A stretch of 64,000 nucleotides of DNA. Source: PXAP01 sp964421595. Its GTDB lineage: Bacteria; Bacteroidota; Bacteroidia; Bacteroidales; PUMT01. The translations under genes were made by a program, and so were the position numbers. Below the pieces are notes generated by a model. That model ran no database searches. It saw nothing but the letters and a program-made list of their open reading frames with translations, and was not told the origin of the DNA. The DNA lies in NCBI GenBank assembly GCA_964421595.1, contig CAYQXY010000016.1, positions 34,909 to 98,908 on the forward strand. Reading direction: 5' to 3'. Below are positions 1 to 10,500 of this stretch, piece by piece (position 1 is the first letter of the stretch; the number at the start of each line of letters is the position of its first letter).

Positions 1-957
1 TTGTTTAACCACATCAGACCTGGTAGCCCCGTTGACTTTCCTTATCCCAACCTCTTTTTTCCTGGTAGAGAAAAGAATATTTGTAAGGTTTATATAATTA
101 AATATTGAGGTAACAAGTACAAAAAATCCTCCAATCAGCAATGCCATAAATTTACCCCGGTTGTTGCTGAAAGTGCCTTTGAAGTGAATATCCTTCACCG
201 GCATCAGAAAGGCATGAACATCTTCTATAGGCACTGGTATCTCGTACGATTCATAAATACTCCTGTTTAAACTACTTATATCAGTTCCTTCTTCAACCAG
301 CAAATAGTTATTATAGATGCCGCTTTGATATTCATTGTAGTTCCATCCAAACCTGTTTGCAATGGTAAACGGGATGATAATATCGGCATCTAAATGTGTG
401 TTTGATGGGAAATCATTATAAATACCCGTAATAAGGAAATCAATTTTCTCACCATATAAATCAAAAGTTATAGTATTGCCAACCCCGTTCTCATCGCCGA
501 AATACTTTAATGATGTACTTCTGGAAAGAACAAGAGTCGTTGGATCGGTTGTTGGATTCCCTGAAAGAAAAGGAATTGTAAAGAGTGCAAAGACACCTGA
601 ATCGGCAACCATAATTTTTTCTTCCCGAAAAAGGGCATCTCCAACCCTGGCAATTCCTGTTGCAGGCCTGGAAATAGAGTAATCAACTACTTCAGGAAAC
701 ATTTCCTTTATTGCGGCACCTTCAGGTCCAAAGGACTGGGGTGCCCATTCTATTACTCCAAAGGCTCCTCCAAGATATATTTTAGAAATGTTATCGGCAT
801 TCTTATGAACACTTTCATAATTCAGTTCATGTTTGGCAAAAAGAATTGCAAGTATCGCAGAGGCAAGTCCGAGGGTTAATCCAAAAATATTGATAAATGA
901 AACTGCGCGGTTTTTCAGGAGGTTTCTCCAGGCTATTGTAATATAATTAAAGAGCAT
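1..957 (-). CDS. ABC transporter permease, FtsX/MacB type (N-terminal part, cut by window edge)
   Basis: The reading frame is open from an ATG at 957 to the window edge, giving 319 residues. The N-terminus (MLFNYITIAWRNLLKNR) and the following hydrophobic stretch form the first membrane helix of the MacB/FtsX permease family. A periplasmic core of about 220 residues follows, then the second helix (starting GKFMALLIGGFF) and the motif VGIRKVNGATRSDVVKQ, which is typical of the cytoplasmic loop after helix 2. The remaining helices lie outside the window. Permeases of this type export lipids, peptides or antibiotics with a separate ATPase; the ATPase is not visible here and the substrate cannot be told. 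A 36-nt element at 1146-1181 lies about 190 nt upstream. Confidence 0.85.
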   Translation of the reverse strand, partial: MLFNYITIAWRNLLKNRAVSFINIFGLTLGLASAILAILFAKHELNYESVHKNADNISKIYLGGAFGVIEWAPQSFGPEGAAIKEMFPEVVDYSISRPATGIARVGDALFREEKIMVADSGVFALFTIPFLSGNPTTDPTTLVLSRSTSLKYFGDENGVGNTITFDLYGEKIDFLITGIYNDFPSNTHLDADIIIPFTIANRFGWNYNEYQSGIYNNYLLVEEGTDISSLNRSIYESYEIPVPIEDVHAFLMPVKDIHFKGTFSNNRGKFMALLIGGFFVLVTSIFNYINLTNILFSTRKKEVGIRKVNGATRSDVVKQ

Positions 958-1145
958 AGGGCTGATCTTTTAAGTTTTATTCCGGACAATTTATCTTGCA
1001 GCAGATAGTCCGGGAATTTATGATAATTTTCAGTTTATGGCAACGTGCATAAAAGCATTTTGCCGTCCGGTCTGATTTGACATTATCTGTGCCATAGTGA
1101 TTAATTACTGATTTACAGAATCATACATTAAAACAAATTTGTCTG

Positions 1146-1181
1146 ATTGTCACAAAACAGTACAACCATTGTACGATTATG
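1146..1181 (-). repeat. 36-nt intergenic element, copy 1
   Basis: The element starts ATTGTCACAAAACAG and ends TGTACGATTATG. It matches 23043-23078 at 30 of 36 positions. Its centre GTACAACCATTGTAC is a perfect 6-3-6 inverted repeat (1160-1174). The strand is given relative to the leftward permease gene, whose start is about 190 nt away; the second copy has nearly the same spacing to its leftward gene. A regulator binding site is the likeliest role, but this is inference. Confidence 0.55.
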
Positions 1182-1347
1182 TAACGTTTAAATATATTTG
1201 ATTACATCACTTAGTAATCTTGCACTCCACTTAACCACAACCATTATCGGGAACTGAAATCAGTGACTTGAGGTGGGTAGAAGGAAATAACCAAAGTCGT
1301 AAAATCCGAATAATTTGCATAAATAAATTATTCACTGATCATTTTGT

Positions 1348-1355
1348 TAACTTTG
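1348..1355 (+). promoter_or_regulatory. Possible Bacteroidota -7 promoter element
   Basis: TAACTTTG fits the TAnnTTTG -7 consensus of Bacteroidota and lies 30 nt before the ATG at 1385. No TTTG -33 box sits at the usual spacing, so the call rests on one element. Confidence 0.35.
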
Positions 1356-1384
1356 TGTTTATAATTTAACAAACAAGATTCCCC

Positions 1385-2047
1385 ATGAGCATTGCACAGG
1401 CCGTTGACAAGCTGATTGCACAGTCCCCTTTTATGGAAGAGGCTCTCACTGACAACCTTATCAATGTATCTTCTCTTGCCCGGAAACTTCGTCCGGAAAT
1501 TGAGAAAATTCTTAAGAAACCGGTTCAGGAAGGTGCAATAGTCATGGCGATAAACCGAAGAGCACCAGGATATTATTATAAGATAAGCAAGGGCATAAAA
1601 ACTTTCATGAATAAGCTTGGAGATATTATTGTCCGCTCAGACCTCAGTGATCATAGTTTTGAAAATTCTCCAACGCTTATAACATGCCAGCGAAATCTGA
1701 TGGACGAGATTGGTTCGGAAAAAAATGTATTCTGCACCTTTTCCCAGGGGGTATATGAAACAACAATAGTGGTTAGCAATGCTCTTGACCCGGTCATAGA
1801 CAGAGTATTCAACAATGAAAAAAGGCTTTCACAAAAAAACGGGCTCAGTTCAGTAACCATTCGTCTACCTGAGGATAATACAGAAATATCTGGTATTTAC
1901 TATTACATATTAAAAAGCCTTGCCTGGGGAGGTATAAATATTTATGAAATTATTTCTACAACAAACGAAGTCAGCATAATAGTTGAGGAGAAGGATGTAC
2001 ATAAAGCATTCCCTATTCTGCTAAACCTGAAAAAGCCAAATGTCTGA
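1385..2047 (+). CDS. ACT-domain protein of unknown function
   Basis: The protein has 220 residues, no signal peptide and no membrane segment. The first 80 residues look helical and basic (IKTFMNKLGDIIVRS). The last 65 residues resemble an aspartokinase-type ACT domain, with a beta-strand start VTIRLPEDN, a helix carrying YYYILKSLAWGGINI and a strand EVSIIVEEKD. ACT domains bind small ligands, usually amino acids. No kinase or other catalytic domain is present, so it may be a free-standing regulatory or sensor protein. It lies 76 nt upstream of metH on the same strand and may be cotranscribed, which would fit a link to methionine or aspartate-family metabolism; that link is inference. Confidence 0.6.
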   Translation: MSIAQAVDKLIAQSPFMEEALTDNLINVSSLARKLRPEIEKILKKPVQEGAIVMAINRRAPGYYYKISKGIKTFMNKLGDIIVRSDLSDHSFENSPTLITCQRNLMDEIGSEKNVFCTFSQGVYETTIVVSNALDPVIDRVFNNEKRLSQKNGLSSVTIRLPEDNTEISGIYYYILKSLAWGGINIYEIISTTNEVSIIVEEKDVHKAFPILLNLKKPNV

Positions 2048-2123
2048 AAGGTAGTCCACAAGAGGTTTTTTATCTGGGTTTTACCAGTTACATTGTAATG
2101 TTCCGTAAAAAAAAGATAAAAAA

Positions 2124-5100
2124 ATGAAAGATCTGCATCCAATACAAAAAATACTTCAAACCAGAATACTGGTTCTTGATGGTGCCATGGGTACTATGAT
2201 CCAGCAATACAAATTAGATGAAGAGGGCTACAGGTCAGATATTTTTGCTTCACATCCCTCTTCCCTGAAAGGTAATAATGATCTGCTGAATATCAGCAGA
2301 CCTGAAATAATAAGTGAGATACATCAAAAATTCCTGGAAGCGGGAGCAGACATAATTGAGACCAACACCTTTAATGCCAATTCAATATCGATGGCGGACT
2401 ATAATCTGTCCCATCTTGTAAAGGAAATTAACCACGAGGCAGTTAAAATTGCAAGGAAGTGTACTGAAAAATATACCCGGGCAAACCCTGACAAACCCAG
2501 ATTTGTGGCCGGGTCAATAGGTCCGACCAATAAAACTGCAAGCATGTCTCCCGATGTCAATGATCCGGGCTTCAGGGCAGTAAGTTTTGATGATCTTAAA
2601 GATGTCTATTACGAGCAGGCTGAAGCTCTTTTTGATGCGGGAGTCGATGTATTCCTTCTTGAAACAGTTTTTGATACCTTGAATGCCAAGGCAGCATTAA
2701 GTGCGGTTAACTTACTTTTTGACAACAGGAAGAAATCGATCCCTGTTATGCTTTCATTTACAATTACTGATGCAAGCGGAAGAACTCTTTCAGGACAAAC
2801 ACTGGAAGCCTTTCTATATTCAGTATCACATTTCCCTTTGCTGAGTCTGGGGTTGAATTGTGCCATGGGAGCCAAAGAACTGGGTTCACATATTGAGGAA
2901 TTAAGCAGCCGTACTCACTTCCTGACAAGTATTTATCCCAATGCGGGACTTCCAAACCAGCTCGGCGAGTATGATGAGAGTCCCCGGGAAATGGCAGTCT
3001 ATATCGAAAACTTCCTTAAGAAACGCCTGGTAAATATCATAGGTGGATGTTGCGGTACCACTCCCGAGCATATTGCAATTTTTTCCCGTCTTGCAGAAAA
3101 GGCAGAGGTGAGGGTCCCGTCTGAGTCAGAACCTGCCTTGAGATTAAGCGGACTGGAGGCTTTGCCTGTATTTGAAGGAAGTAACTTTATAAATATAGGT
3201 GAAAGAACCAATGTTTCAGGTTCAATCAGGTTTGCCAGGCTGATAAGGGAGGAAAAATATGATGAAGCACTCGATGTTGCCCGTCAGCAGGTAGACAACG
3301 GGGCACAGGTAATAGATGTAAATATGGATGATGCCATGCTTGATTCAGAAAAGGCAATGGTAAGATTTCTAAACCTGATGGCAGCTGAGCCCGATATAGC
3401 AAGAGTTCCGCTTATGATCGACTCGTCAAAATGGACAGTTCTTGAAAGCGGATTAAAATGTTTGCAGGGGAAGGGGATAGTAAACTCCATAAGCCTTAAG
3501 GAGGGTGAGGAGGTATTCCTGAAACATGCAAAATTCATCAAAGATATGGGTGCTGCAGTTGTGGTAATGGCATTTGACGAGGAAGGGCAAGCGGCTGATT
3601 TTAAACGTAAAACAGAAATATGCAAAAGGGCTTATGATCTCCTTACCAAAGAAGCTAAATTCCCTCCGCAGGATATTATCTTCGATCCGAACATTCTCAC
3701 AATATGTACCGGCATGGAGGAGCATGACAACTATGCCGTTGATTTTCTGGAGAGTATCAAATGGATAAGATCAAACCTCCCCTACGCCAATATAAGCGGA
3801 GGTATCTCAAACCTTTCATTTTCCTTCAGGGGAAACAACACGGTCAGGGAAGCAATGCATGCGGCTTTCCTCTATCATGCCATTAAAGCCGGCCTGACAA
3901 TGGGAATTGTTAATGCCGGTGCACTTATGGTCTATAATGAAATTCCCGGTGATCTGCTGAAACTGGTTGAAGATGCTATTTTCAACAGAAGAAAAGATGC
4001 TACCTCCAGGCTCCTGATATTTACCGAACAAATGGGCAAGCAGGAAGGAAAAACTGCAGAAAAGGTTAGCGAATGGCGCAACAAGCCTGTAAAAGAAAGA
4101 ATAATTCATGCGCTGGTAAACGGACTTGATCAGTTTGTCGAAACTGACGCTGAAGAAGCCCGGCAAAGTTTCGACCGCTCAATAGACCTGATTGAAGGTC
4201 CGCTGATGGAAGGAATGAATGTAGTAGGCGATCTGTTTGGTGAAGGTAAAATGTTTCTGCCCCAGGTAGTTAAAAGCGCCAGGGTAATGAAAAAAGCGGT
4301 TGCCTACCTCCAGCCATATATAGAACAGGAAAAACTCGAAGGAGATACCCGAAAAAATGCCGGAAAAGTAGTTCTGGCTACCGTCAAGGGAGATGTTCAT
4401 GATATAGGCAAAAACATAGTAGGTGTTGTTCTGGGTTGCAATAACTATGAAGTTATTGACCTTGGGGTGATGGTACCGTCAGATACAATCCTGAAAACCG
4501 CTGTTAAGGAAAAAGCAGATGCAATTGGACTGAGTGGATTAATAACTCCGTCGCTTGAAGAGATGGTCAGTGTGGCGCAGCAGATGCAGGAAATGAACCT
4601 GGAAATACCACTGCTTATCGGTGGAGCTACAACCAGTGAGATGCACACAGCCGTAAAAATAAATCCAGCTTATAACCAGCCGGTAATACATGTGCGTGAT
4701 GCATCCAAATGTACCGGAGTACTCTCCTCATTGCTTTCTCCCACGCAAAAACCCGGGTACGTTCAGGGTATAAAGGAAAGGTATGATCAATTAAAGGTAA
4801 AACAGGGCATGACAAGGAGAGGAAAGCAGTTTATTAGTCTTGATCAGGCAAGGGAAAATAAATTCAGGCTCACAATTGAACAGCATGAGATAAAATTTCC
4901 GGAAACCGGCGAGGTATGGCTAAAAGATCTTTCACCGGAGACTCTTATACCTTATATAGACTGGACATTCCTTTTCCATGCATGGAAGGTAACAGGTAAG
5001 TATCCTGAAATATTCGACGATCCGGTTAAGGGTGTGGAAGCCGTTAAACTATTTGATGATGCACAGGCAATGCTCAACAAAATTATAAATGAGGATATAC

Positions 5101-5798
5101 TCGGCCTAAGTGGTGTAGCCAGCTTTTATCCTGCCAACTCCGTTGGTGATGATATTATCATATACAATAATTATGATAAGGAAAAAGAGATAACACGATT
5201 CAATTTTCTCCGTAACCAGGAACAAAAAGAAGAAGGGGTACCGAACCTTTGCCTTGCTGATTTTATTGCCCCCGTCGAAAGTGGTATAACCGATGTAATA
5301 GGTTTGTTCGCTGTTACTGCCGGAAAAGGTATCGAACCCTGGGTGAAAAAGTTTGAGAAAGATAATGATGATTACAGCAGCATAATGCTTAAAGTGCTTG
5401 CCGACAGGCTGGCCGAAGCCTTCGCTGAATATCTTCATAAGCAGGTCAGAATGGAATACTGGGGATATGTTAAGGATGAAGACCTTGAACCAGGGGACCT
5501 TCTGAAAGAAATGTACCAGGGAATAAGGCCTGCTCCCGGTTACCCGGCCTGTCCCGAGCATTCAGAAAAGGAGAAACTTTTTAACCTGTTGAAGGTAAAT
5601 GAGAAAACCGGTATCAGCCTCACAGAAAATTTTGCCATGTATCCAGCCGCAGCTGTAAGCGGCTTCTATTTTGCGCATCCTGAAAGCAGATACTTCAACA
5701 TCGGCAGGATACTTGAAGATCAGGTAATTGATTATGCATTAAGAAAGAATATCTCAATGGTAAAAGCCAAAAGGCTACTTGCAAGCCTTATTGATTGA
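2124..5798 (+). CDS. metH: Cobalamin-dependent methionine synthase
   Basis: This cytosolic enzyme transfers a methyl group from 5-methyltetrahydrofolate to homocysteine through methylcobalamin. At 1224 residues it is full length and shows the four modules in order. The homocysteine-binding domain spans about 1-330, with zinc ligands Cys246 (LNCAMGA) and Cys309/Cys310 (GGCCGTTP). The folate-binding domain spans about 350-610 (NIGERTNVSGS). The cobalamin module spans about 650-890, with the cap helix region and D757-V-H759-D-I-G762, where His759 is the lower cobalt ligand. The reactivation domain that binds S-adenosylmethionine runs from about 910 to the end (RPAPGYPACPEHSEK). No cobalamin or SAM riboswitch is recognisable upstream. 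Confidence 0.97.
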   Translation: MKDLHPIQKILQTRILVLDGAMGTMIQQYKLDEEGYRSDIFASHPSSLKGNNDLLNISRPEIISEIHQKFLEAGADIIETNTFNANSISMADYNLSHLVKEINHEAVKIARKCTEKYTRANPDKPRFVAGSIGPTNKTASMSPDVNDPGFRAVSFDDLKDVYYEQAEALFDAGVDVFLLETVFDTLNAKAALSAVNLLFDNRKKSIPVMLSFTITDASGRTLSGQTLEAFLYSVSHFPLLSLGLNCAMGAKELGSHIEELSSRTHFLTSIYPNAGLPNQLGEYDESPREMAVYIENFLKKRLVNIIGGCCGTTPEHIAIFSRLAEKAEVRVPSESEPALRLSGLEALPVFEGSNFINIGERTNVSGSIRFARLIREEKYDEALDVARQQVDNGAQVIDVNMDDAMLDSEKAMVRFLNLMAAEPDIARVPLMIDSSKWTVLESGLKCLQGKGIVNSISLKEGEEVFLKHAKFIKDMGAAVVVMAFDEEGQAADFKRKTEICKRAYDLLTKEAKFPPQDIIFDPNILTICTGMEEHDNYAVDFLESIKWIRSNLPYANISGGISNLSFSFRGNNTVREAMHAAFLYHAIKAGLTMGIVNAGALMVYNEIPGDLLKLVEDAIFNRRKDATSRLLIFTEQMGKQEGKTAEKVSEWRNKPVKERIIHALVNGLDQFVETDAEEARQSFDRSIDLIEGPLMEGMNVVGDLFGEGKMFLPQVVKSARVMKKAVAYLQPYIEQEKLEGDTRKNAGKVVLATVKGDVHDIGKNIVGVVLGCNNYEVIDLGVMVPSDTILKTAVKEKADAIGLSGLITPSLEEMVSVAQQMQEMNLEIPLLIGGATTSEMHTAVKINPAYNQPVIHVRDASKCTGVLSSLLSPTQKPGYVQGIKERYDQLKVKQGMTRRGKQFISLDQARENKFRLTIEQHEIKFPETGEVWLKDLSPETLIPYIDWTFLFHAWKVTGKYPEIFDDPVKGVEAVKLFDDAQAMLNKIINEDILGLSGVASFYPANSVGDDIIIYNNYDKEKEITRFNFLRNQEQKEEGVPNLCLADFIAPVESGITDVIGLFAVTAGKGIEPWVKKFEKDNDDYSSIMLKVLADRLAEAFAEYLHKQVRMEYWGYVKDEDLEPGDLLKEMYQGIRPAPGYPACPEHSEKEKLFNLLKVNEKTGISLTENFAMYPAAAVSGFYFAHPESRYFNIGRILEDQVIDYALRKNISMVKAKRLLASLID

Positions 5799-6154
5799 TT
5801 ATAAGGCACGAATCAGTGAAATGCCAATAATTATCTGTTTAATGCACTTAATAATTCTGTGATACAGCACCTCATGTGTTTCATCCGAATAATTTAAAAT
5901 TATTAATCTATTTATAAGTAAGTTACAATTGCTAATCACGTGGTCGCCACGGATGGATCACCCATGGATTATTCGTTTCTTTTTTGTGTGCCTTGGCTCA
6001 TGGGAGATTCATTTAAAGATATCCAGATATATCTCAGAGTGTAAGCCAAATAAGGCTGAACGTCCTATTATGGACTTCCAGAATATACCGCCAACTGAGA
6101 TATGCGATAACAATGCTGCTGTTGTCGCATTTCTGCTTGAGCCCCAGCTCTTAA
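5799..6154. other. Convergent intergenic region between metH and pfkA
   Basis: The region lies between two converging genes and carries copy A of the interspersed repeat. The reading frame through it is a by-product of the repeat and is not a gene. I see no clear rho-independent terminator. Confidence 0.6.
5951..6014 (-). repeat. Interspersed approx. 60-nt repeat, copy A (full length)
   Basis: Read on the minus strand this copy starts AAATGAATCTCCCATGAGCC, continues with AAGGCACACAAAAAAG and ends CATGGGTGATCCATCC. Near-identical blocks occur at 50120-50180 and 37125-37188, with partial copies elsewhere. The two ends are inverted repeats of each other (TCTCCCATG and CATGGGTGA, 8 of 9 complementary), so the element can form a hairpin. 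Confidence 0.75.
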
Positions 6155-7135
6155 TTACCTGGCAAGTAGTTCTGCAATATATTTTAATTCGATGTTAATT
6201 TCATTGTGGTGCTTGATCGATTTACTGAACGGGGTGAATACAATCTTCCGGTTAACCGATCCGACCATAACACCGCGCCGGCCTTCGACAAGCCCTTTAA
6301 CACCCTGGTAACCCAGTCCGCTGCCGAGAATCCTGTCAAAAGCAGTCGGTCTGCCTCCGCGCTGGATATGCCCGAGTATTGTAACACGTGTACTGTAGTC
6401 AGGGAAACGCTCTTTAACTATTTTTTGTACCTCCATTGCTCCACCAAAGTCATCTCCTTCCGATACAATTACAATTGCCGATCCCTCGTCTTTTGTTAAT
6501 CTTTTTCTAAGCATTTCTAAAAGTTCCTCAATATGGGTCTGCGATTCAGGAATCAGTATCTTTCCTGCACCACTGGCAATCCCACTGCGCAGGGCAATAA
6601 AACCGGCATCCCGTCCCATCACCTCAACAATGAACAGCCTGTCGTGGGAATGTGCGGTATCCCTCAGTTTATCAACAGCCTCGACTACTGTATTTACTGC
6701 AGTGTCGTACCCTATTGTATAATCGGTACCGAACAGGTCATTATCAATTGTGCCGGGAAGGCCAATCACAGGGAAGTCAAATTCTTTCATGAATATACCG
6801 GCACCTGTAAATGTTCCGTCACCTCCGATGACTACCAGGGCATCAATCTGGTTTTTCTTTAAATTTTCCCAGGCTTTTTTCCTGCCTTCAGTTGTCCTGA
6901 ACTCTTCACACCTTGAACTCTTTAAAATTGTTCCGCCCCTTTGGATAATATTATGGACATCCTTACTGGTAATTGTCTTGATATCGTCAAATACCATTCC
7001 CCAGAATCCTTTATAAATACCTGCTACTTCAATATCATAATGGAGGGCAGTCTTTACCACTGCCCTGACTGCGGCATTCATCCCGGGGGAATCGCCTCCC
7101 GAAGTCAAAACACCAATCTTTCTGAATTTTTCCAT
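6155..7135 (-). CDS. pfkA: ATP-dependent 6-phosphofructokinase
   Basis: The enzyme phosphorylates fructose 6-phosphate to fructose 1,6-bisphosphate in glycolysis. The 326-residue length is typical of the bacterial homotetramer. Visible motifs are the ATP loop TSGGDSPGMN (11-20), the GGDGT motif (104-108), and the catalytic loop PGTIDNDL (127-134), whose first Asp (131) is the catalytic base. Gly after GGD marks an ATP-dependent rather than pyrophosphate-dependent enzyme. Substrate-binding MGRDAGFIA and RGGRPTAFDR are also present. The gene stands alone and converges on metH. Confidence 0.96.
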   Translation of the reverse strand: MEKFRKIGVLTSGGDSPGMNAAVRAVVKTALHYDIEVAGIYKGFWGMVFDDIKTITSKDVHNIIQRGGTILKSSRCEEFRTTEGRKKAWENLKKNQIDALVVIGGDGTFTGAGIFMKEFDFPVIGLPGTIDNDLFGTDYTIGYDTAVNTVVEAVDKLRDTAHSHDRLFIVEVMGRDAGFIALRSGIASGAGKILIPESQTHIEELLEMLRKRLTKDEGSAIVIVSEGDDFGGAMEVQKIVKERFPDYSTRVTILGHIQRGGRPTAFDRILGSGLGYQGVKGLVEGRRGVMVGSVNRKIVFTPFSKSIKHHNEINIELKYIAELLAR

Positions 7136-7573
7136 TGAACTGTCCTTTTATTAAAATTTCATTAACCTCTAATTTACAAAAAGTAAATTGCAGGGCAAAT
7201 GCGAAAAGTGAAAAATCTGTTTTTACCGTGTCTTTAAACAACCGCACTTTCGGAAATGTTTATTTCTCTTTTATATTTAAGAAGCAAAAATATTTTTAAG
7301 AAAATATAAAGTTTCGACTTACAGGAGTGACCGCTTCGATTTAACTTAAAATATTATTTAAGCCCAACCTATACATGTCTTAATTATCAAACCATCACTC
7401 TGGAACTCTGTGTTTCAAATAATTGAATCCTCAAGCCATGTTCCTTGATCTGTATTCGATGTAAGAGGATTTCCCATGATTTATTTTTCCTCGTTTGTAT
7501 AATTTCGGATAAAAAATTCTCATGCCCATTTGACTGTCAATTATTACTGAACTGAGTGCCATCTTTTCAAGGA
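7136..7573. other. Intergenic region upstream of pfkA
   Basis: These 438 nt are A+T-rich and hold no supported gene. A box reading TATTTTTG on the minus strand (7285-7292) fits the -7 consensus and could serve pfkA, but it would leave a leader of about 140 nt and no -33 box is evident. Confidence 0.4.
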
Positions 7574-10500
7574 TTATGCAACTCCCTGAACAGACTCCTG
7601 CAGCATCACCTGGGTTCTGTAAATCAGGTGATACAAGATCGGAACTACAAGAAGCGTCAGGGCGGTGGATGTAATTAGTCCACCGATAATTCCCCATCCC
7701 ATTGGTGCCCAAAGGGTGCCTCCACCAAGTGTCAGTGGAAGCAATCCGCCAATAGTGGTAAGTGTAGTAAGGATTATCGGGGTGAACCTGGTTTTGCAGG
7801 CAATAAGAATTGCATCATCGAGCGATTTGCCTTCGGCGATAAGCTTGTTGGTATAATCTACCAGTATTATGGCATTATTAATGACTATCCCAACCAGGCT
7901 TATAAGTCCGATAAAAGCAGTAAATGAAAATGTATTTCCCGTTATAAACAGGGCCCATATTGATCCGATAAATGCAAGAGGTATCGATACAAACATAATC
8001 AAAGGCTGCAGGAATGACCGGAATTGCAATACCAGTACAGCAAAAATTGCTATAAGGGCTATTATTACAGCCTTGAACATACCCCCGAATGATTCCTCGC
8101 GGTTCTCCAGTTCTCCGCCAACAGTATACCAGTAACCCGGGGGCAGCTCATATGATTCAAGCTTTTCAGTTATCGGCGACAATACCTGGTCGAGGGTATA
8201 ACCATGATCAATATCGGCCAGTACTGTGGCTGTTCTCATAAAATCCTTCCGTATAATTATGCTGGGTGCTTCCCTGAATTCCACTGACGTTAATTGTCCG
8301 AGTGGAATAAAGTTCCCCGAAAGGGAATTAACATAAATCTGGTCGAAACGCTCCAGACCTGTTTCACTGTTGCCGGTAAGCCTCATGACGATGCCATATT
8401 CCTTTCCCCGACTGTCGCGGTAACGCGATACTTCTGTACCATTGACACAAGTCCTGATGGTTCGGTCGATGTCCGACAGGGGAACTCCAAAATACGCGGC
8501 CTTATCCCTGTTTATATTTACGTGTAAATCGGTCTTTCTTTTATTCGCCAGGTTTTCAATGTTTATCAGTCCGGGTAACTGATGCATTACATTCTCAATA
8601 TCTGATGCATAGTGCAGGAGGACTTCTGCTTCATCGCCCTTGATGTCAATTACAACCGGAGCCTGTACAGGTGTGCCCTGTTCAAACTCCCTTATAATTA
8701 CTGTACCTCCGGGAAAAGAACTGAAAATTTGACGTAACTCCCTGATAAAATTGATGAACTGATCTGTTTCGTAATCCTTTAGCCTTACATAGACCTCACC
8801 GAAATTGGTGCTGTAATTACGTGCCATCATATTGTAATAGATCCTTGGATTTCCATGTCCTATATTGCTCGCATAGCTTTGAACAAGCGGCCTTTTATCA
8901 AGAACACTCTCTACATATTTCACCGCCTCGTCTGTTTTGTCAATATTTGTTCCCTCAGGCATCTCTACGCGGATCATTAAATGTGGCAGTTCTGCTTTTG
9001 GGAAAAAGCTTTCACCAACATAGCGGGTAAACACAAAAACCGATATTCCCAGTGCAGCAATTGCTATAAAAAGGGTGATAAATCTGTTCCTGAGTACCAG
9101 AACCAGCAATCGCCGGTATGGGCCTTCAATAATTTTCTCCAGCATATTATTCATGCTGAATGATTTTTTCTCTGGTTTTCGCAGTAAAAAGCTTGCCACC
9201 AATGGAGTAATCGTCAAGGCTATAAGCAGCGACATGGTGAGGGTGGCAATAAGGGTAACCGGCAGGCTTTTTATAAACTCACCGGCATCATTGTCCATTA
9301 ATATTAAAGGAATAAATGCCAACAGAGTAGTGACCGTGGCGGCTGTAACAGGCCAGCCAATCTGCCGGGTTCCCAGCCAGGCTGCCTCACGCGGTGAATG
9401 TCCGTTTCTCAAAAAGCGGTTTATATTCTCAACAACAACTATGGAGTTATCAACCAGTAAACCCAGTGCGACAACAAGGCCTGCTATTGATACCTGCTCC
9501 AGGCCAAATCCGGACATATCAACAAACCCCAACCCGGTCAGGAATGCTAGAGGTATTGCCATTATTACTATTAAAGCCGGCTTGAAACCCAGGGCCAGCA
9601 GAATGAGCAGGCCTACCAGGATAATTCCCTGGATAAGATTACTTAAAAATACATTCACCCTGTCACCCACAAATATTGATTGATCCAGCACCATGTGAAG
9701 CTCTATATTGCCCTTAAGCTCTTTCCTGTTCTTTTCGATAAGTGGATATACCTGATCCATAATATCAAAGATATTCACTTTATCTTTTTGGCCTGCCGCC
9801 ACAAATACCGCAGGAACCCCGTTGTACCGGGCCATATATTTCGACGATTCATAGTCAAACGCAACATGGGCAATGCTGCTTAAATAAATTAATTGTCCCT
9901 GATATGAGTTAATTACAGTATTCCTTATCTGCTCAAGTCCGCTATATGATCCACTGGTATTTACTGCAAATGTGCGGTTGCCAATGTCGATCATACCCCC
10001 CGGGATGTTGGCATTGCTGCTTCTAATTGCATTTTCAACCATGTCAATCGATATATTCATCAACGTCATCTTTTCAAGATCAAGAGATATTACTACCTCC
10101 CTGGAAGGTGCAGCAAAAACATCAACCCGTAAAATACCATTTACTCTTTCCAGGTCCTTCTTCAGTTTCAGTGCAGCATCTTCAAGTTCATAATACTCTG
10201 CGGTGGAAGATGTAACGGCCAGCTGGATAATATTGACATCGGTGGTCGACCAGCGGGTTGTCCGCAGAGCATAGATCTCATCAGGAAGATCTCCCTTTAT
10301 GTCATCAACCTTCGTAACCAGATCGTTATACTTTTCCTTAGGATCCGTGCCAAAATCAAATTCAGCTGTAATGCTGACAAAACCATCCCTGATAATGGTT
10401 TCCACACGTTTTAAATCATCAAGTTCATTGACAGCCTCTTCAATAGGTATGGCTACAAGCTCTTCCAGGTCTCCGGGACTGGCTCCCGGATATATAACCG

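Larger units (their letters stand above)
958..1384. other. Divergent intergenic region between permease and ACT-domain gene
   Basis: These 427 nt contain no convincing gene. They hold the first copy of the 36-nt element (1146-1181) and a -7-like box in front of the rightward gene. The promoter of the leftward permease must also lie here, but I could not identify it. Confidence 0.6.

Noticed and set aside
1021..1100. Possible 21-residue leftward peptide starting MAQIMSNQ
   Set aside because: Too short to support, with no ribosome-binding site or homologue that I recognise.
1031..1110. Sigma-54 promoter (TGGCAC-like) upstream of the permease
   Set aside because: The GG and GC elements are not 10 nt apart on the correct strand in either divergent region that carries the 36-nt element.
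2048..2123. Cobalamin or SAM riboswitch before metH
   Set aside because: No B12-box or SAM-box consensus is visible in this gap or in 958-1384.
5929..6198. Open frame of 89 codons across the metH-pfkA gap
   Set aside because: It is produced by copy A of the interspersed repeat and overlaps the pfkA 3' end on the opposite strand; no recognisable protein feature.
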